Assembly (NCBI RefSeq): GCF_958979055.1
Contig: NC_084896.1
Coordinates: 10,445,001 to 10,509,000, forward strand
Direction of reading: 5' to 3'
DNA: 64,000 nucleotides
From: Alnus glutinosa
Lineage: Eukaryota; Streptophyta; Magnoliopsida; Fagales; Betulaceae
The notes under the pieces: generated by a model
What the model was told of the DNA's origin: nothing
The model's input: only the letters and a program-made list of their open reading frames with translations
The model's database searches: none
Translations under genes and position numbers: made by a program
Shown here: piece by piece, positions 12,358-24,186 of the stretch
Numbering within the stretch: the first letter of the stretch is position 1
Layout: each line of letters begins with the position of its first letter

Positions 12358-12933
12358 CAAAACCCCTTTTTCAGTACACTATACATCCGAACAAGAATCC
12401 CCCTGGCCAGGAACAACACCAATGAGCTGGACTAAATGGCTACAACCAAATCGCCGGAAATCGGCTTTATCTTCTAAGCAATGGGCTATTATCAGGGACA
12501 TATAGCAGAAACCAGGGACAACATCTTGGGAAAGTATTCCCCATAATCATCAAAGAAAATGAATACATTATGCAACAACAAGATTTTTAACTCAAAACTA
12601 TTCTGATTCAAACATCGACCTTCTGAAAATCCAGAACACTGACGGTCATACCAAACACCAAATGGAAAAACAAGGGAACCATTCAAAACCAAAATGCCAG
12701 TTACAAAAAAATCTCGACTGAGGTTTTTTTCCTCGTGCTCTTCTTCCTTCTTTGCAGCTTTCTTTGTCTTCTTCTTCGGCAACTCGGGCACTGACTTAGC
12801 CGAGCCCACGTTGGCCGCTCGCTTGGCCGAGCTCCTAGCCTAGTCACCCTCACTAGCGGCAACTCGAGCTTCGCTGGGTCTTGCTGCTTGCCGCTTTGTT
12901 TCTTGGGCGCAATTAGAGAGACAATGAAAGAAA

Positions 12934-12966
<33 letters not shown>

Positions 12967-14364
12967 TGCGTGTGTCTCTCTGTTGGACGCTCCTTCTCTT
13001 TCTTTTTCATCTCTCTGGGTTCGGGGGAGAAGAGGATAAACAAGAAAGAAGAAAAAAGAAAAAGAAAAAGAAAGAAGAGAGAAAGGAGTTGCGTGGGACA
13101 AGGCCAGTGAGTACCTATAAGAGAAAAAGAAATAAAAAAAGTTTAAAAAATTTTGAACAAAAAGATGAGGGAGCGCGCGGGACACAAAAATTTTCGTGTC
13201 CCTCATGCCCCCTCAAAACGACTTGGAGTTGTTTTGGAAGAAAACGACTCCTAGTTGGAGTCGTTTTCACCCAAAAGGGCTCCAACGAAAATAATCTAAA
13301 AAAAAAACTAAAAAAAAATATTTTTAAAAAACAAATTAAAGAAAAAAGGAAAAACAAATTTTTGTTTAAAAAAACAGAAAATTATTGAAAAAAAAAATTA
13401 AATAAACAAACGAAAGAAAATTAAAACCAGTTTTATTTATTTATTTATTTTCTATAATTTTTTGTTATCTTATACTTTTTTTTTTAATTTTAATAATTTT
13501 ATGAAGGGTATTTTTATCATTAGGAGGAATATTGACACTTTTTGGTAGTTTGAGAGGGGGCATTGACACAATTAGTATTACCACGATCGATCGTGGTACG
13601 ATTTATGCGATCGATTGTGGTAGGATCATGTGATCGATCGTGGTAGGATCTAAGTGTGATGGAACGTGGTACAATCTATGTGATGGAACGTTGTATGATC
13701 TATGTGATCGATCGTGGTACGATCCATGTGATAGAACATGGTACGATCAATGTGATCGATCGTGGTACGATCAATGTGATGGAACGTGGTACGATCAATG
13801 TGATCGATCGTGATACGATCTATGTGATGGAACGTGGTACGATCATGTGATCGATCGTAGTATGATCATGGGGTTCGATCGTGGTACTATCAATGTGATG
13901 GAACGTGGTACGATCTATGTGATCCATCGTGGTACAATCATGTGATCCATCGTGGTATGATCTATGTAATCGATCGTGGTACGATCAATGTGATAAATCA
14001 TGGTACGATTATGTGATCGATTGTGTTATAATCTATGTGATCGATTGTGGTACAATCCATGTGATGGAACGTGGTACGATCTATGTGATCGATCGTGGTA
14101 CGATCTAAGGGTGATCGATCGTGGTACGATCATGTGTGATCGATTGTGGTATGATCATGTGTGATCAATCGTTTTGATCAAAACGGCTCCATTTCGAACC
14201 ATTTTTGTTAAAACGGCTCTATTTCAAACAATATTTTTTTAAAACGGCTCAAATTAGAGCTACTTTAGTTAAAAATGGCTCTAATTAGAGCCGTTTTGGT
14301 AAAATGCTCCAACAAAAACGGCCCAAAAGGCCTTTTTTTTTTTTTTTTTTTTTTTTTTGTAGTG
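11915..14364. mobile_element. Non-autonomous CACTA transposon (2.45 kb)
   Basis: It starts CACTACAAAAAATC and ends TTTTTTTGTAGTG, with the 3-bp target duplication ATT on both sides (11912-11914 and 14365-14367). Both termini carry clusters of a subterminal motif, AAAACGGCTC or its inverse GAGCCGTTTT with variants GAGTCGTTTT, at 11940-12310 and again at 13210-13270 and 14170-14330. This fits transposase-binding arrays. No transposase frame is present. The interior holds a CT microsatellite (12938-12963), A-rich sequence and a 24-bp minisatellite. A minus-strand frame at 12492-12809 (Lys-rich N-terminus) is unrecognised and could be captured host sequence. Confidence 0.88.
13578..14170 (+). repeat. 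24-bp minisatellite inside the CACTA element
   Basis: Roughly two dozen copies of a degenerate 24-bp unit run head to tail, with consensus near GATCGATCGTGGTACGATC plus TATGT. A second unit type has GATGGAACGTGG in place of GATCGATCGTGG and often alternates with it. The unit length is a multiple of three, so a 64-codon frame with an eight-residue periodicity (VIDRGTIY, VMERGTIN) opens at 13656-13850. This is a by-product of the repeat. Confidence 0.85.
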
Positions 14365-15650
14365 ATTCCATGACTAAGAAAAAGACCACATTGTTAGTTT
14401 TTAAATTGGCTGTCCAAAACTTGAATTTTTTTTTTTTTAACTTATTTATTGGGGATTAGATTGCTGTGTACTTGGGTATACAAGTGAAGATAGTAAAGAT
14501 TCTTAAAAAAGACAGGTATTGTAACTGCTGTTCGGACATGAACAATGTCTTCCGAACAAGTAACGTACTAGTGAAATTAACTAATTGGTAGTTATCTTCA
14601 CGGTTCGTCTCTCAATCTTATTCTAAGAAAAACATGATCATAGAGATCAATCTCATCCTCTTTGAAGCGAGTCTGCAACAGAAAACTTTTACGTAAAAGA
14701 ATAAAGATAAAAATCCACAATCACATCAAGAACTAAAACATCATCATAACATTAATAGCCGAAGCCTCTCAAAATACAGTCTAAGACCAGTCATCAAAAT
14801 AATAGTACAGATCCAAAGCTAATAGTCTAAGAGTCACCAACAACAAGAGTTAAATTCTACACTTAAGAAGATAAAGCATAAAGATGATATCTATCATATC
14901 TCGACAGGATTCACTAGGTCATCTCCATAACCGCGCTAGAGTCTTAAGCCACAGTAATGCCTCCATGTAGAACTTGGAACGTTAAACCTCACTTAAACTA
15001 CTAATCTATTGATAAACTAATATTAAAGCCAAAACTAAGCAAGGATGTAAAACTAACTAGAGATATTAAGAAAACAGTAAGTTAGGTCACGAAAACTAAC
15101 TAAATAATGTAATAACCATTTAAGAAACGAGTTAGGTTAAGGATGTTACATCTCTTGAAGGTGAAAGACTAATGGAGTTCATTCTCTCTCTCCAAAATAG
15201 TCTATCACTCTCCCTCAAGGGTTTATTGACGAAATGGGCAAATATGAGGTGAAAAGGGCGAGGGTGGGGGGGGGGGGGGGGGGGTATTTATAGGAAAAGA
15301 AATGGGAGTGGATAAGAATAAATTGATCTGGCTTGTTTGCGAACGTTTGTAAAGAGAATTGCAAACGTTCATGTAAAATCTAGGGTTAGGCGATCGTTCG
15401 GCATACGATCGCGATTGTTTGTGGTACAAATTGACACACATGCTGAAAGTGTGGAATGTACTTTCCAACACACAGTACAACACGTCAACGATCGTTTGTG
15501 GTGGGGACCATGAACGTTCTTGGTTCAGTCAACTCAAAAGGTCAAAAGATCTCAAATTCTCAATTAAGACCTAATTAAACCTTAATAATGATCTGGAGCA
15601 CTATAGGACATGAGACTTGTGGTGTCCGGACATGTCAGCGGACATGGTTA
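14365..15650. other. Degenerate repeat-like sequence, no gene
   Basis: It contains several CGGACATG and TCCGAACA motifs (14530, 15620-15650) that recur beyond the next CACTA element (17040-17220), so both sides belong to one older sequence, perhaps an LTR. It also has a G run (15261-15283) followed by TATTTATAG, and inverted GAACGTTTGCAAACGTTC-like pairs at 15340-15375. Confidence 0.4.
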
Positions 15651-17021
15651 CACTACAGAAAATAAAATAAAATAAAAAAATCTGGACGGTTTTAGTATTG
15701 TATCGCTAAATAAATTTCTGGACGGTTTGGGCCAAACCGTCCAAAAAAATTCTGGACGGTTTTGCCCAAAACTGTCTAGACTTTTTTTTTTTTTTTTTTT
15801 TTTCTTCTGTTTCGATTATTTTTTATATTAATTAGTTTTTTGATATTAAAACTAATTAATATGATCTGAATTAGTTTTTTGATATTCGATCGGTTCATAC
15901 GCCGCCCGGCGACAGAGAAGGAAAGAGGAAGAGAGATCCAAACGGCGACGGAGAAAGAGAGAGAGGAAGAAAGATCTGTCACCCGCGCACACCGGCTGGC
16001 GGCAGAGAAAGATAGAGGAAGAGAGAACCAGCCGAAATACGTGGTATTCTGGCCGGATCTCTCTCTGTATGTAGCCAGAGAGAGATACTGAGCGTGGGTT
16101 TTGCCCAGAAACCCAGACAACTTCGCCAGATCCGGCTGGAAACCCAGACGGCCTCGCCAGATTCGGCCGGAAACCCACGCACACCGGCGTGGGTTTGACA
16201 AATCCGACACTCCATCTCCAGCACTCTCTCCCATTGTCCCGATCCCGCCATTCCGTCAAGATCTCGTTGCCCGTGTGAATCAACGAACCCAAAAAGGAAA
16301 GACTCGGCCCTTTAGATTGAAGTGTCGAAGAATAGCATTTTGCTTCACCCTCAAGGTTGTCGTTCGGCCGGCTGAGGTTCATGAGGGGCTGGGGTTCACA
16401 TTTGCGACGTGGGGTTCAGAGGGGCTATACGCCTTCTTTGCTTGGGGAATATGCGTCATTTTGACATGCTTCTCAATCTGCGTCATTTTCTTTAGACGCG
16501 TTTAAGCCGTTGATAGTGTGTCGATCTACGGCTGAAAAGTTAGGTGCCTATCCGTGTCATTTGAATACTTATGAATTTTCAGACGGTTTGTTCCAAACCG
16601 TCTGTAAATTTATAGACGGTTTGGAAAAAACCGTTTGAAAATTTACATTTCTAGACCGTTTTTTTAAACCCGTCCATAATTAATTTTTTTTAATCCAAGC
16701 GATTTTTGTCACCATTTTTTTATTTAATATCAATAATTCCAGACGGTTTGAAAAAAACGGTCCGGAAATGTAAATTTCCAGACGGTTTTCTCCAAACCAT
16801 CTCTAAATTTATCGACAATTTGATCAAAACCATCTGGAAATGTAAATTTCCATACGGTTTTTTTCAAACCGTCTGTAAATTTATAGACAGTTTACTCAAA
16901 CCGTCCATATTTATTTATTTAGAGACGGTTGTTTAAAAACCGTCTGTAAAATTTTAATTCTAGCCGGTTTTAGAAACCATCTAGAAAAAAACCATCTATA
17001 ATTGTCCTTTTTTTTGTAGTG
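15651..17021. mobile_element. Non-autonomous CACTA transposon (1.37 kb)
   Basis: Its ends are CACTACAGAAAA and TTTTTTTTGTAGTG. The flanking triplets are TTA and TCA, one mismatch from a target duplication. The termini are full of a different subterminal motif, AGACGGTTT or TGGACGGTTTT with inverses AAACCGTC (15680-15775 and 16580-16985). The GC-richer middle (15880-16500) gives several overlapping open frames on both strands with no motif; it may be captured host sequence. Confidence 0.8.
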
Positions 17022-17872
17022 TCATTCTGGAAGATCAGTGTCCGAACAGGGATGGAGCTATTCGAGCATGAGAAGCTTCAGGAACTAAGTTTTCCCTGAG
17101 ATGTCTATGCATGAGTACTATGTCAGAAAGTACCACTGACATTGGTATCCGGACATGAAAAGGCAGTTTGAGCATGAAACCTTAATCATATCCAGACATG
17201 ACAATAACCTATTCGGACCCTACCATGCAAACAATACGACATTGTCCACAATGAAAAGTGGTTGGAACTACTACATCAATATTGTGAAATAATTATAGAA
17301 TAAAATGTGATTTCTAGCATTACTATTCCAAAATTATTCGTTGTCCTGTTGTCACGTCCAGTAGCAAAGATCAATTTGTTTTTCAACTTCTTTTTCACTA
17401 TCCACAACAACATGCATCTTTTAGATTCCTATGTACCTTTATGGTAAAGCCTGACAATTGTTTGATGAAACTATATATTGTGCATGTCTGCCCCACTAGA
17501 ATGATTGATGAATATAGATTAAAAACTTAAACCTTTTTATGTTGGTAATACGCATAATCAAATGGATACTATCTTATAAGATTCAAAACAGGTGCTGAAA
17601 AACATATATGCCATAACCAATATTTAAGAATAATATTTAAATTAAATTTCAATGAGGTACTAATCCTTCTGCTCTGCAACTCTTAATCTGTTAAATGGTT
17701 TTATGTAATATTCTCTGATTCATGGTTATAACTTAATGCTTAATTGATGGTTGCCATACTCTTGCTAGCATGACCATTTTGAGAAACATTCATTTTCATT
17801 TTGTAGGCGACAGGGAGGCCCTGAAAAAGCCCCAGGGTATGTGAAAAATAGATTATGGAACCAAGAAACTGA
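17022..17872. other. Spacer, no gene seen
   Basis: The first 200 bp carry the CGGACATG motifs noted upstream of the CACTA insertion. At 17270-17335 there is a half-element resembling the right end of the MITE at 33.4 kb (GTGAAATAATTATAGAATAA). The rest is unassigned. Confidence 0.4.
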
Positions 17873-18201
17873 TGTTGAATAATAAACTTAATTTTAATAA
17901 CATTTATTTTAGTCTTTGTTATTCTTGTAAGTTACTAAGAGACTTGAAGAGGTTGTGTCTTTTGAGTTTTCAAGAGTTATTTTAATAGGAGTTACATGGG
18001 AGTTATTTAAGATATAAATGAATGGAGCTAATGTGAAGAAGCTAGAAGGGTAATTCATATCCTATAAATACGTACCCATGTAAGCAAGTTATTTTTAATC
18101 AAGTTGAGTGAAAGAATACAAAGTCTTCTATCAATTTATTTATTGTCTCTCTTCCTTTTCATCCTCTCTCTTAATGTGTGTATAGTTTCCAATTTCCAAC
18201 A
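17873..18201 (+). mobile_element. Ty1/copia-like solo LTR (329 bp)
   Basis: It starts TGTTGAATAATAAAC and ends CAATTTCCAACA, so the TGTTG/CAACA ends are inverted. It is flanked by the perfect 5-bp duplication ACTGA (17868-17872 and 18202-18206). Inside are a TATA-like CCTATAAATACG near 18060 and T-rich terminal sequence, as in LTR promoters. With no internal region or second LTR, it is most simply a solo LTR left by recombination. Orientation is inferred from the TATA motif. Confidence 0.8.
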
Positions 18202-18482
18202 ACTGATTAGTGTCTCATAATTTTGTGTTTTTGAATATTTACTCGATGTTCCATAACTAAAATGTTTATCACGTTTGGAAGTTAAGTGCAGATACAATTT
18301 CAGGTACCAAGGTACCTTTGTTGAACTCTTGATTTCTTGTGAAGACTTAGCACTTTTAAATGTTTATTCATCAAGAAAGAAAAAAAAGACTTAGCACTTG
18401 GACTTGATTCATTCATGGTCGATTTCTTGAGGCCCCGCCTTTGCGAAATCAACAGATTTACTTGTTAACTAGGCCTAATTTG

Positions 18483-18537
<55 letters not shown>

Positions 18538-18897
18538 TTTATATTAGCCATTTGATAGAGTTAAATTGAGGTAGCAAACTCATTAGCTTCATCAGTTAGG
18601 CCGAACTAACTAGTCCTCCCACACGTTGGCCTTTGTTGGTTAATTTCGCCTAATCATTCTTACCTAAAATTCTTCATGCAAGTCGCACCTACCATTCTTA
18701 ACTAGCTATAGTGTCCATTTTTGTTCCAATTCAGCAGGACTGTTAGAAATTGGGATGATAGGTCTTCTCTCTGCAAATACTAGTGTAGGCCGCGGGTTGA
18801 GAAAGAGTAAACAAAACCAACCTGAAGAATAAAACAAACAAGACAAACGTTGCAACTTATATGAATTTTACAATTGTTTATGATCTACAAGGAAGGC
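18202..18897. other. Spacer with TA microsatellite
   Basis: No gene. A (TA)n run of about 25 units lies at 18484-18534. Confidence 0.6.
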
Positions 18898-18914
18898 AAG
18901 TAGGACTTTGCAGT

Positions 18915-19215
18915 TATAACCCCAAGGGGTTGGCCTAGTGGTTAAGGCTTGGGGCTTCTAGGGTGTGATACCCATGAGATCACGAGTTCAAAACTTGCTA
19001 GGTGCTACCTAGCTCCCTCTTGAGGCCAGCTACCCGAGCGAAGCCAGCGATTCAACGACGCCCCCGATTCTGAGTGGCCATGGGTGGAGGTTGGGGATTA
19101 GTCTGGGGATGTTCATGGACTTCTGCACACTGAAAGCTACCATTGTATGTGGGCCAATTGACCCGTGGTATCGTCCGCAAAAATGAACACCCTAGGAAAC
19201 CCTAATAAAAAACAT

Positions 19216-19257
<42 letters not shown>
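18915..19257 (+). mobile_element. tRNA-derived SINE with 17-bp target duplication
   Basis: The head contains a pol III box A (TGGCCTAGTGGTTAAGG, about 18931) and a box B (GAGTTCAAAAC, about 18984). A unique body and a long A-rich tail (19209-19257) follow. The exact 17-bp repeat AAGTAGGACTTTGCAGT flanks it (18898-18914 and 19258-19274), the mark of LINE-assisted target-primed insertion. The perfect duplication argues for a young insertion. It lies about 150 bp upstream of the TATA box of the patatin gene, so it could affect that promoter. Confidence 0.92.
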
Positions 19258-19262
<5 letters not shown>

Positions 19263-19424
19263 GGACTTTGCAGTACGTAGTAATCAAGTTTGAACAATTA
19301 TATCCAAGAAATTACTAGAATTGGGTCAACTTTGAATCGTGTTTTATATTGACTTTTTCAAGGGCGTGATCCCTGCACGTGCTTGGCTGGTTGGAACATG
19401 CATGGTCAGCATGAAGATTGAATC

Positions 19425-19436
19425 TATATATAAATA
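19425..19436 (+). promoter_or_regulatory. TATA box of the patatin-like gene
   Basis: TATATATAAATA lies about 87 bp before the start codon and is followed by a pyrimidine-rich leader (CTCTCTTTCTCTCTC), a common plant core-promoter arrangement. Confidence 0.6.
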
Positions 19437-19522
19437 CCCAAATTCTTCTTAAATTCATATCAAGATCATTCAAAAGCTCTCGAATTCTCTCTTTCTCTCT
19501 CATACCTTCACCTTAATTCTCC

Positions 19523-21662
19523 ATGGAAGCAACAAGTAGTAGTAGTAGTAGTAGTAGTGTAGCCCTACAGCCTCCAACTTATGGGATCCTAATCATCGTT
19601 CTAAGCATTGATGGCGGTGGAATTAGAGGGCTTATCCCAGCAACTATTCTTACTTTTTTAGAATCTGAGCTTCAGGTAGTTAGCCACATGCTTCCATGCA
19701 TGCATGCCAAACTACACTACTTTTTCATTATTGTTTGACTTATACTGATACGCCATTGCGTGCACACCATATATAGTAATTAATCAGAATATTATGTATC
19801 GATCATTCATTCACATGTCATTCTGTTGGTTCAGCATATATATATATATATACATTAATTGGAGAATTTACTCTCTCGATCGATTGTTTGTCTATTGGTG
19901 CAGAAGCTGGATGGTGAAGAAGCAAGAATCGCAGATTATTTTGATGTGATTGCAGGAACAAGCACAGGTGGTCTTGTCACTGCCATGCTGACTAGCCCAA
20001 ATGAAAAGAATAGACCCTTGTTTGCAGCCAAGGATATCGAGGACTTCTACTTAAAACAGGGTCCTAAAATCTTCCCACAGAACAGGTTAAATTTACTATA
20101 TATATATATATATATATTGAATTCCATGAAATCACAAGCTCAATAACATATATACTATGCAATAATTATCCTATATTCCTATATATATTATATATATGAT
20201 AACCAACCAGGTAAAACATGATCTCATAGTTTTAAATTACGTACAGATGTCCATTGTTTCCCCATGTTACAAAGATAATGGAAGCCCTTTCCGGGCCAAA
20301 ATACAACGGCAAGTATCTCCATAGCCTTGTCAAAGAAAAACTTGGAAACACAAGATTGCACCAGACATTGACTAATGTCGTCATTCCAACATTTGACATC
20401 AAGCAACTCCAGCCAACCGTCTTCTCAAGCTTTGAGGTTTATAAACTTCAATCGATCTCTTGAAAGAGTTAGAAAGTGAATTGGAATAATCAACTTTGAT
20501 CAACATGATTTGCTTTTCATGCATGCATGCATGCATGCACCAAGTCAAGAAAAACCTAAGTATAGATGCCCTACTCTCGGACGTATGCATTGCAACCTCA
20601 GCAGCACCAACTTATCTTCCAGCTCATTACTTTCAAACCAGACACCCCTCAGGAGAAGTTAGAGACTTTAACCTCGCTCATAGACGGTGGCGTTGTTGCA
20701 AATAATCCGGTACGAGCTTACATATATATATATATATAAAAAGCAAATTTAATTAAACTGCAAATTTTATTTTTATTTTTTTAGCAGATAATTAAGTTAA
20801 TAATAATTTTGTCCAATAATTGTAGGCTTTAATTGCCATTGTTGAAGTAACAAAGGAGGTGAGTAGAGGAAGTCCAGACTTCTTTCCCATAAAACCAGAG
20901 GAGTTTGGAAGGTTTCTGGTAATATCATTAGGAACAGGGTCTTCGAAAGCTGAAAAGAAATATGATGCGCGTGTGGCAGCTAAGTGGGGTGTTTTGAGTT
21001 GGTTAACCAAAGGTGGTTCCACGCCTATTTTTGACGTTTTTATGCAAGCAAGTGCAGATATGGTCCACCTCCACCTCTCTACAGTTTTTCAAGCCCTTCG
21101 TACGGAGAAAAGCTACCTCCGGATTCAGGTATTAATAATCAATATATATACATCTATATATTTATTATCATTATTCATGGAAATGGAAGGGATATATAGT
21201 ACTATGAAATTCAAAAGCCCTAGCTTTAATTAATTACTTTGTTCATCTTTTCTTCTTCTGTGCCTCCGGTTGCAGGACGATAGGTTAAGGGGGAATGTCT
21301 CTTCTGTGGATATAGCCACAAAGAAGAATTTGGATCATCTTGTGAAAGTTGGCCAAGGGTTGCTCAAGAAACCAGTTTCTAGAGTGAATTTGGACACGGG
21401 CATTTTCGAGCCTTCTGGCGAAGAGACTAATGAAGAGGCTCTCATAAGGTACGCATATATATATACGTACGTCTATCAAACTAATATTTATTAATGCTAT
21501 ATATATATATATGATCAATTTAATTATCACGTAATTAATTAATTAGTCTAATTAATGGAAACTTAATTATGTTCTTGCAGGTTTGCGAAAATACTGTCCC
21601 AAGAGAGGCTGCTTCGCCACGCTAGGTCCCTCCATGGACATGGCACCGCAAATTCCAGATGA
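19523..21662 (+). pseudogene. Patatin-like phospholipase, seven exons, frameshifted at the catalytic Asp
   Basis: Exons read as 19523-19675, 19904-20085, 20247-20436, 20550-20709, 20826-21128, 21276-21448 and 21581-21662, with matching GT-AG junctions and phases. They give about 412 residues, the usual length of plant patatin-like acyl hydrolases, which release fatty acids from membrane lipids. DGGGIRG (oxyanion) lies near residue 30 and GTSTGG (nucleophile Ser) in exon 2. The DGG motif of the catalytic Asp should follow FNL in exon 4 as [10 protein letters not shown], but a 4-bp insertion (CTCG or GCTC, within 20673-20679) shifts the frame and a stop follows at once. Its product would lack the catalytic Asp and the C-terminal half. 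The exon-4 acceptor is also odd: AG at 20548-20549 keeps frame but drops the usual Val-Lys before [12 protein letters not shown] Ser run at residues 5-12 comes from an AGT repeat. An assembly error at the insertion remains possible. Confidence 0.88.
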
Positions 21663-22305
21663 TATTAATTAAACTGATCCGACTAGTAAATTCTTTATAT
21701 ATGGCCGGCTATATATTCTAGCTAGCAAAATATTTAAAATTTGAGGTGGACATGTACAAATTAAATAATCAGGCCACTATTTGATTCGTTTATACTTTAT
21801 ATATTGTTTGTTTTATTCTAATTTCTACAAAATCCGGCCAGATGCATGGGATAACAATGACAAATTAAGGTCGATGTAAGCATTTTTATTTTCCGAAGTG
21901 TGATAAATAAAAATAAGAAAATTAATTACCTTCCAAATATAACTTTTACTGCATTTTCTTTTCTTAAAATATAAGAGGGAGTAGAAGCTTATTTTGAGAA
22001 GAGAAAGAAAGAGAGAAAATCAAGGAGATTGATACCAGTACTTAATTTGAAGGCCTATACGACCATCACCATAATACCCAAGAGGGATACATTGTGATTA
22101 TATATAATTAATTGTGTTATAATTGATTTATTTATATATTATAAAATTATAATGGGTAAATGAGATGTGCTAATTAAGAAAGGTACGTAAGGAGATCTCA
22201 CGAAAATTCTGATTTTTGAAACAGATAAATATGGCAAGAAGATCCTCTCTAAATTTTGACACTTATGATCAATCAAATTTCAATTTATATAGATGGAATA
22301 TCAAC
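21663..22305. other. Patatin 3' flank, no gene
   Basis: AT-rich 3' flank. AATAAA-like signals are scattered, and no further exon is seen. Confidence 0.5.
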
Positions 22306-23307
22306 TAGGAGTATACAAATGGTTATAACCGGAGGTTATTAGCTAAAACCACTAACCACTAATTGCTTAGGAAATTATTGCATTTTACTAATTACTAACC
22401 GCCTAGGAGGAGGCGGTTATTTTTATAACCGGCGATTAGCGATTATTGAGTAGATAACCATCGGTTGTATAACTGCTTTTCAATTTGGGTTTTGGATCGA
22501 TTTTAGACCTGTTTTGGGCCGGTTATGGACCCGTTTTGGCCGCTTTTGGGCCGATTTTAGTGCATGTTTTAAATCCAAAATCCAAAATAGTAACAAATCC
22601 AAATCCAAATACAATACAAATCTAAAACATAACAAATCCAAATAACCAAATACAAACAAATCCAAAACTCAAACGTTACAAATCCAAATATAAATCCAAA
22701 ACTAGGGTTGGCAATTTTTGATATAATCCAAGAACCCGACTTGAACACGACACGAAAATACAGGGTTTGGGTTTGGGCTAGTCAGGTTCGGGTCATAATC
22801 GGGTCAACCCGATTAGAATCGTGTTGGCAGGTCAACCCGCGCGATTGCGACCCGGTTTAAAAAAAAATTTCCCTGACCCGCCAACCCATTAACGACACGT
22901 TTACGACCCATCAACTCATTTATGACCCGTCAACCCATTTATGACCTATTTATGGCTTTTTTAAAAAAAAATTTAATTTTTTTTTTTTTTTAAAAAAAAA
23001 AAGTAATTACAATCTGGTTGACACACCAACTCGATTGGTTGACCCGTCCCAACCCGATTATTAATCGGGTTGTATCCGGGTTGCTAATCGGGTCGTACTC
23101 CAACCCGCTAACCCAAATTGCCAAGCCATGACCAAAACGTTACAAATCTAATATATATATATAAGCGATTAGCGGTTATTAACCGCTTTTCTCAAACCCT
23201 ATAACTGCTAACCGCCTCTGCCTAGGCAATTAGTGGTTATACGGTTAGCGGTTATAAGCGATTAGCAATTTTAAAGCGATTATAACCGCTTCATTTGTAC
23301 ACCCCCA
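22306..23307. mobile_element. Non-autonomous hAT transposon (1.0 kb)
   Basis: The ends TAGGAGTATACAAAT and ATTTGTACACCCCCA are inverted repeats. The perfect 8-bp duplication ATATCAAC flanks them (22298-22305 and 23308-23315). An 8-bp duplication with short TIRs is diagnostic for hAT. Both subterminal regions are rich in GCGGTTATAACCGC-type and GCGATTAGCG-type motifs. No transposase is present. Confidence 0.88.
22703..23131. mobile_element. Second hAT-type MITE nested in the first
   Basis: TAGGGTTGGCAATTT at the left is mirrored by AAATTGCCAAGCC near the right end, with the direct repeat CCAAAAC (22696-22702 and 23132-23138) as 7 of an expected 8 duplicated bases. The inside is full of CGGGTC and GACCCG motifs (for example GGGTCAACCCG), probable subterminal transposase sites. 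It lies wholly within the larger hAT element, so it inserted later. Confidence 0.8.
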
Positions 23308-23886
23308 ATATCAACCATATATACAAAATATTATTTTCTTTTTTCAAAATATTGTTCTTGCGTGCATGAAACCTATCTTATATATATATGGCTTGAGAAA
23401 CCTATGAAAGAGAATATGAAGAAGATTTGAAAGAGTTGCAAAACTGTTGTGGTCAAATATCCCGTAGTTGCGTGAGCAAGAAAATAGAATTCTGCTTTTA
23501 ACCAATTAATTATAGAATTCTACACTCACTAATTTGGATTATGAAATGTGAAAAGGACTTGTGGAGTTTCTTTATCTGAATAGGGGCTCCTTGGCTGAGC
23601 ATGGGCTATTGTCTGAACAAGTTGCTCGGATAAGGAGTTCTTTGTTCGGGTAGGAAGTCCCTCTCTCAAAGGTTCCACAACTTTTCGGTCCTAACTTTTT
23701 GGGTAAAAATTGTAGAAGAATGAGGATCCTCTACACTTAAGAGTCTGATCGCTAGCAATTCGGCCACCCTAAGTGCAGGAGCCCAATCCATTGTAAATAA
23801 ATAAATCTCTATCGTATGCAAAATGGTGCAAATTGCTTCCCATTATTTTTTCTCATTATTAAAAAATAAATAAATAATAGGGTCTT

Positions 23887-23917
<31 letters not shown>

Positions 23918-24186
23918 CCATATTGTAAATCGCTCCCCACATTACTTTTTTCTCATTATCAGAAAAAAAATAAAAAATAAAAAATTAGGGTTTTTTTCTC
24001 TCATTAGATTTTTTTTCCCCATATTGTATTTAGGGTGACAAGTAGACAATTTTTTTTTTAAAAATAAATAAATAAAATGAAGGGAGAAAGACATAATATG
24101 CTCCATATTTTGATCTTACTTGCATCAATATCTACTCTATAATCTTTTAAAAGTGTTGACCTATTTATGTGTTTTAATTAAAAGTA

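Noticed and set aside
12492..13388. Several overlapping frames within the 2.45-kb CACTA element
   Set aside because: They overlap on both strands, depend on CT and A-rich repeats and show no recognisable domain; mentioned only as possible captured sequence.
13656..13850. 64-codon frame with eight-residue repeats
   Set aside because: It is the translation of a 24-bp minisatellite inside a CACTA element; the array gives open frames by its period.
13578..14170. Possible CRISPR-like array
   Set aside because: Units are contiguous without unique spacers, and the DNA is plant nuclear.
15776..16505. Long overlapping frames in the 1.37-kb CACTA element
   Set aside because: Arg/Ser-rich frames on both strands arise from GA-rich and GC-rich sequence; no family motif.
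18915..19015. Possible functional tRNA gene
   Set aside because: Box A and box B are present but the fold is not a tRNA, and a SINE body, A tail and target duplication follow.
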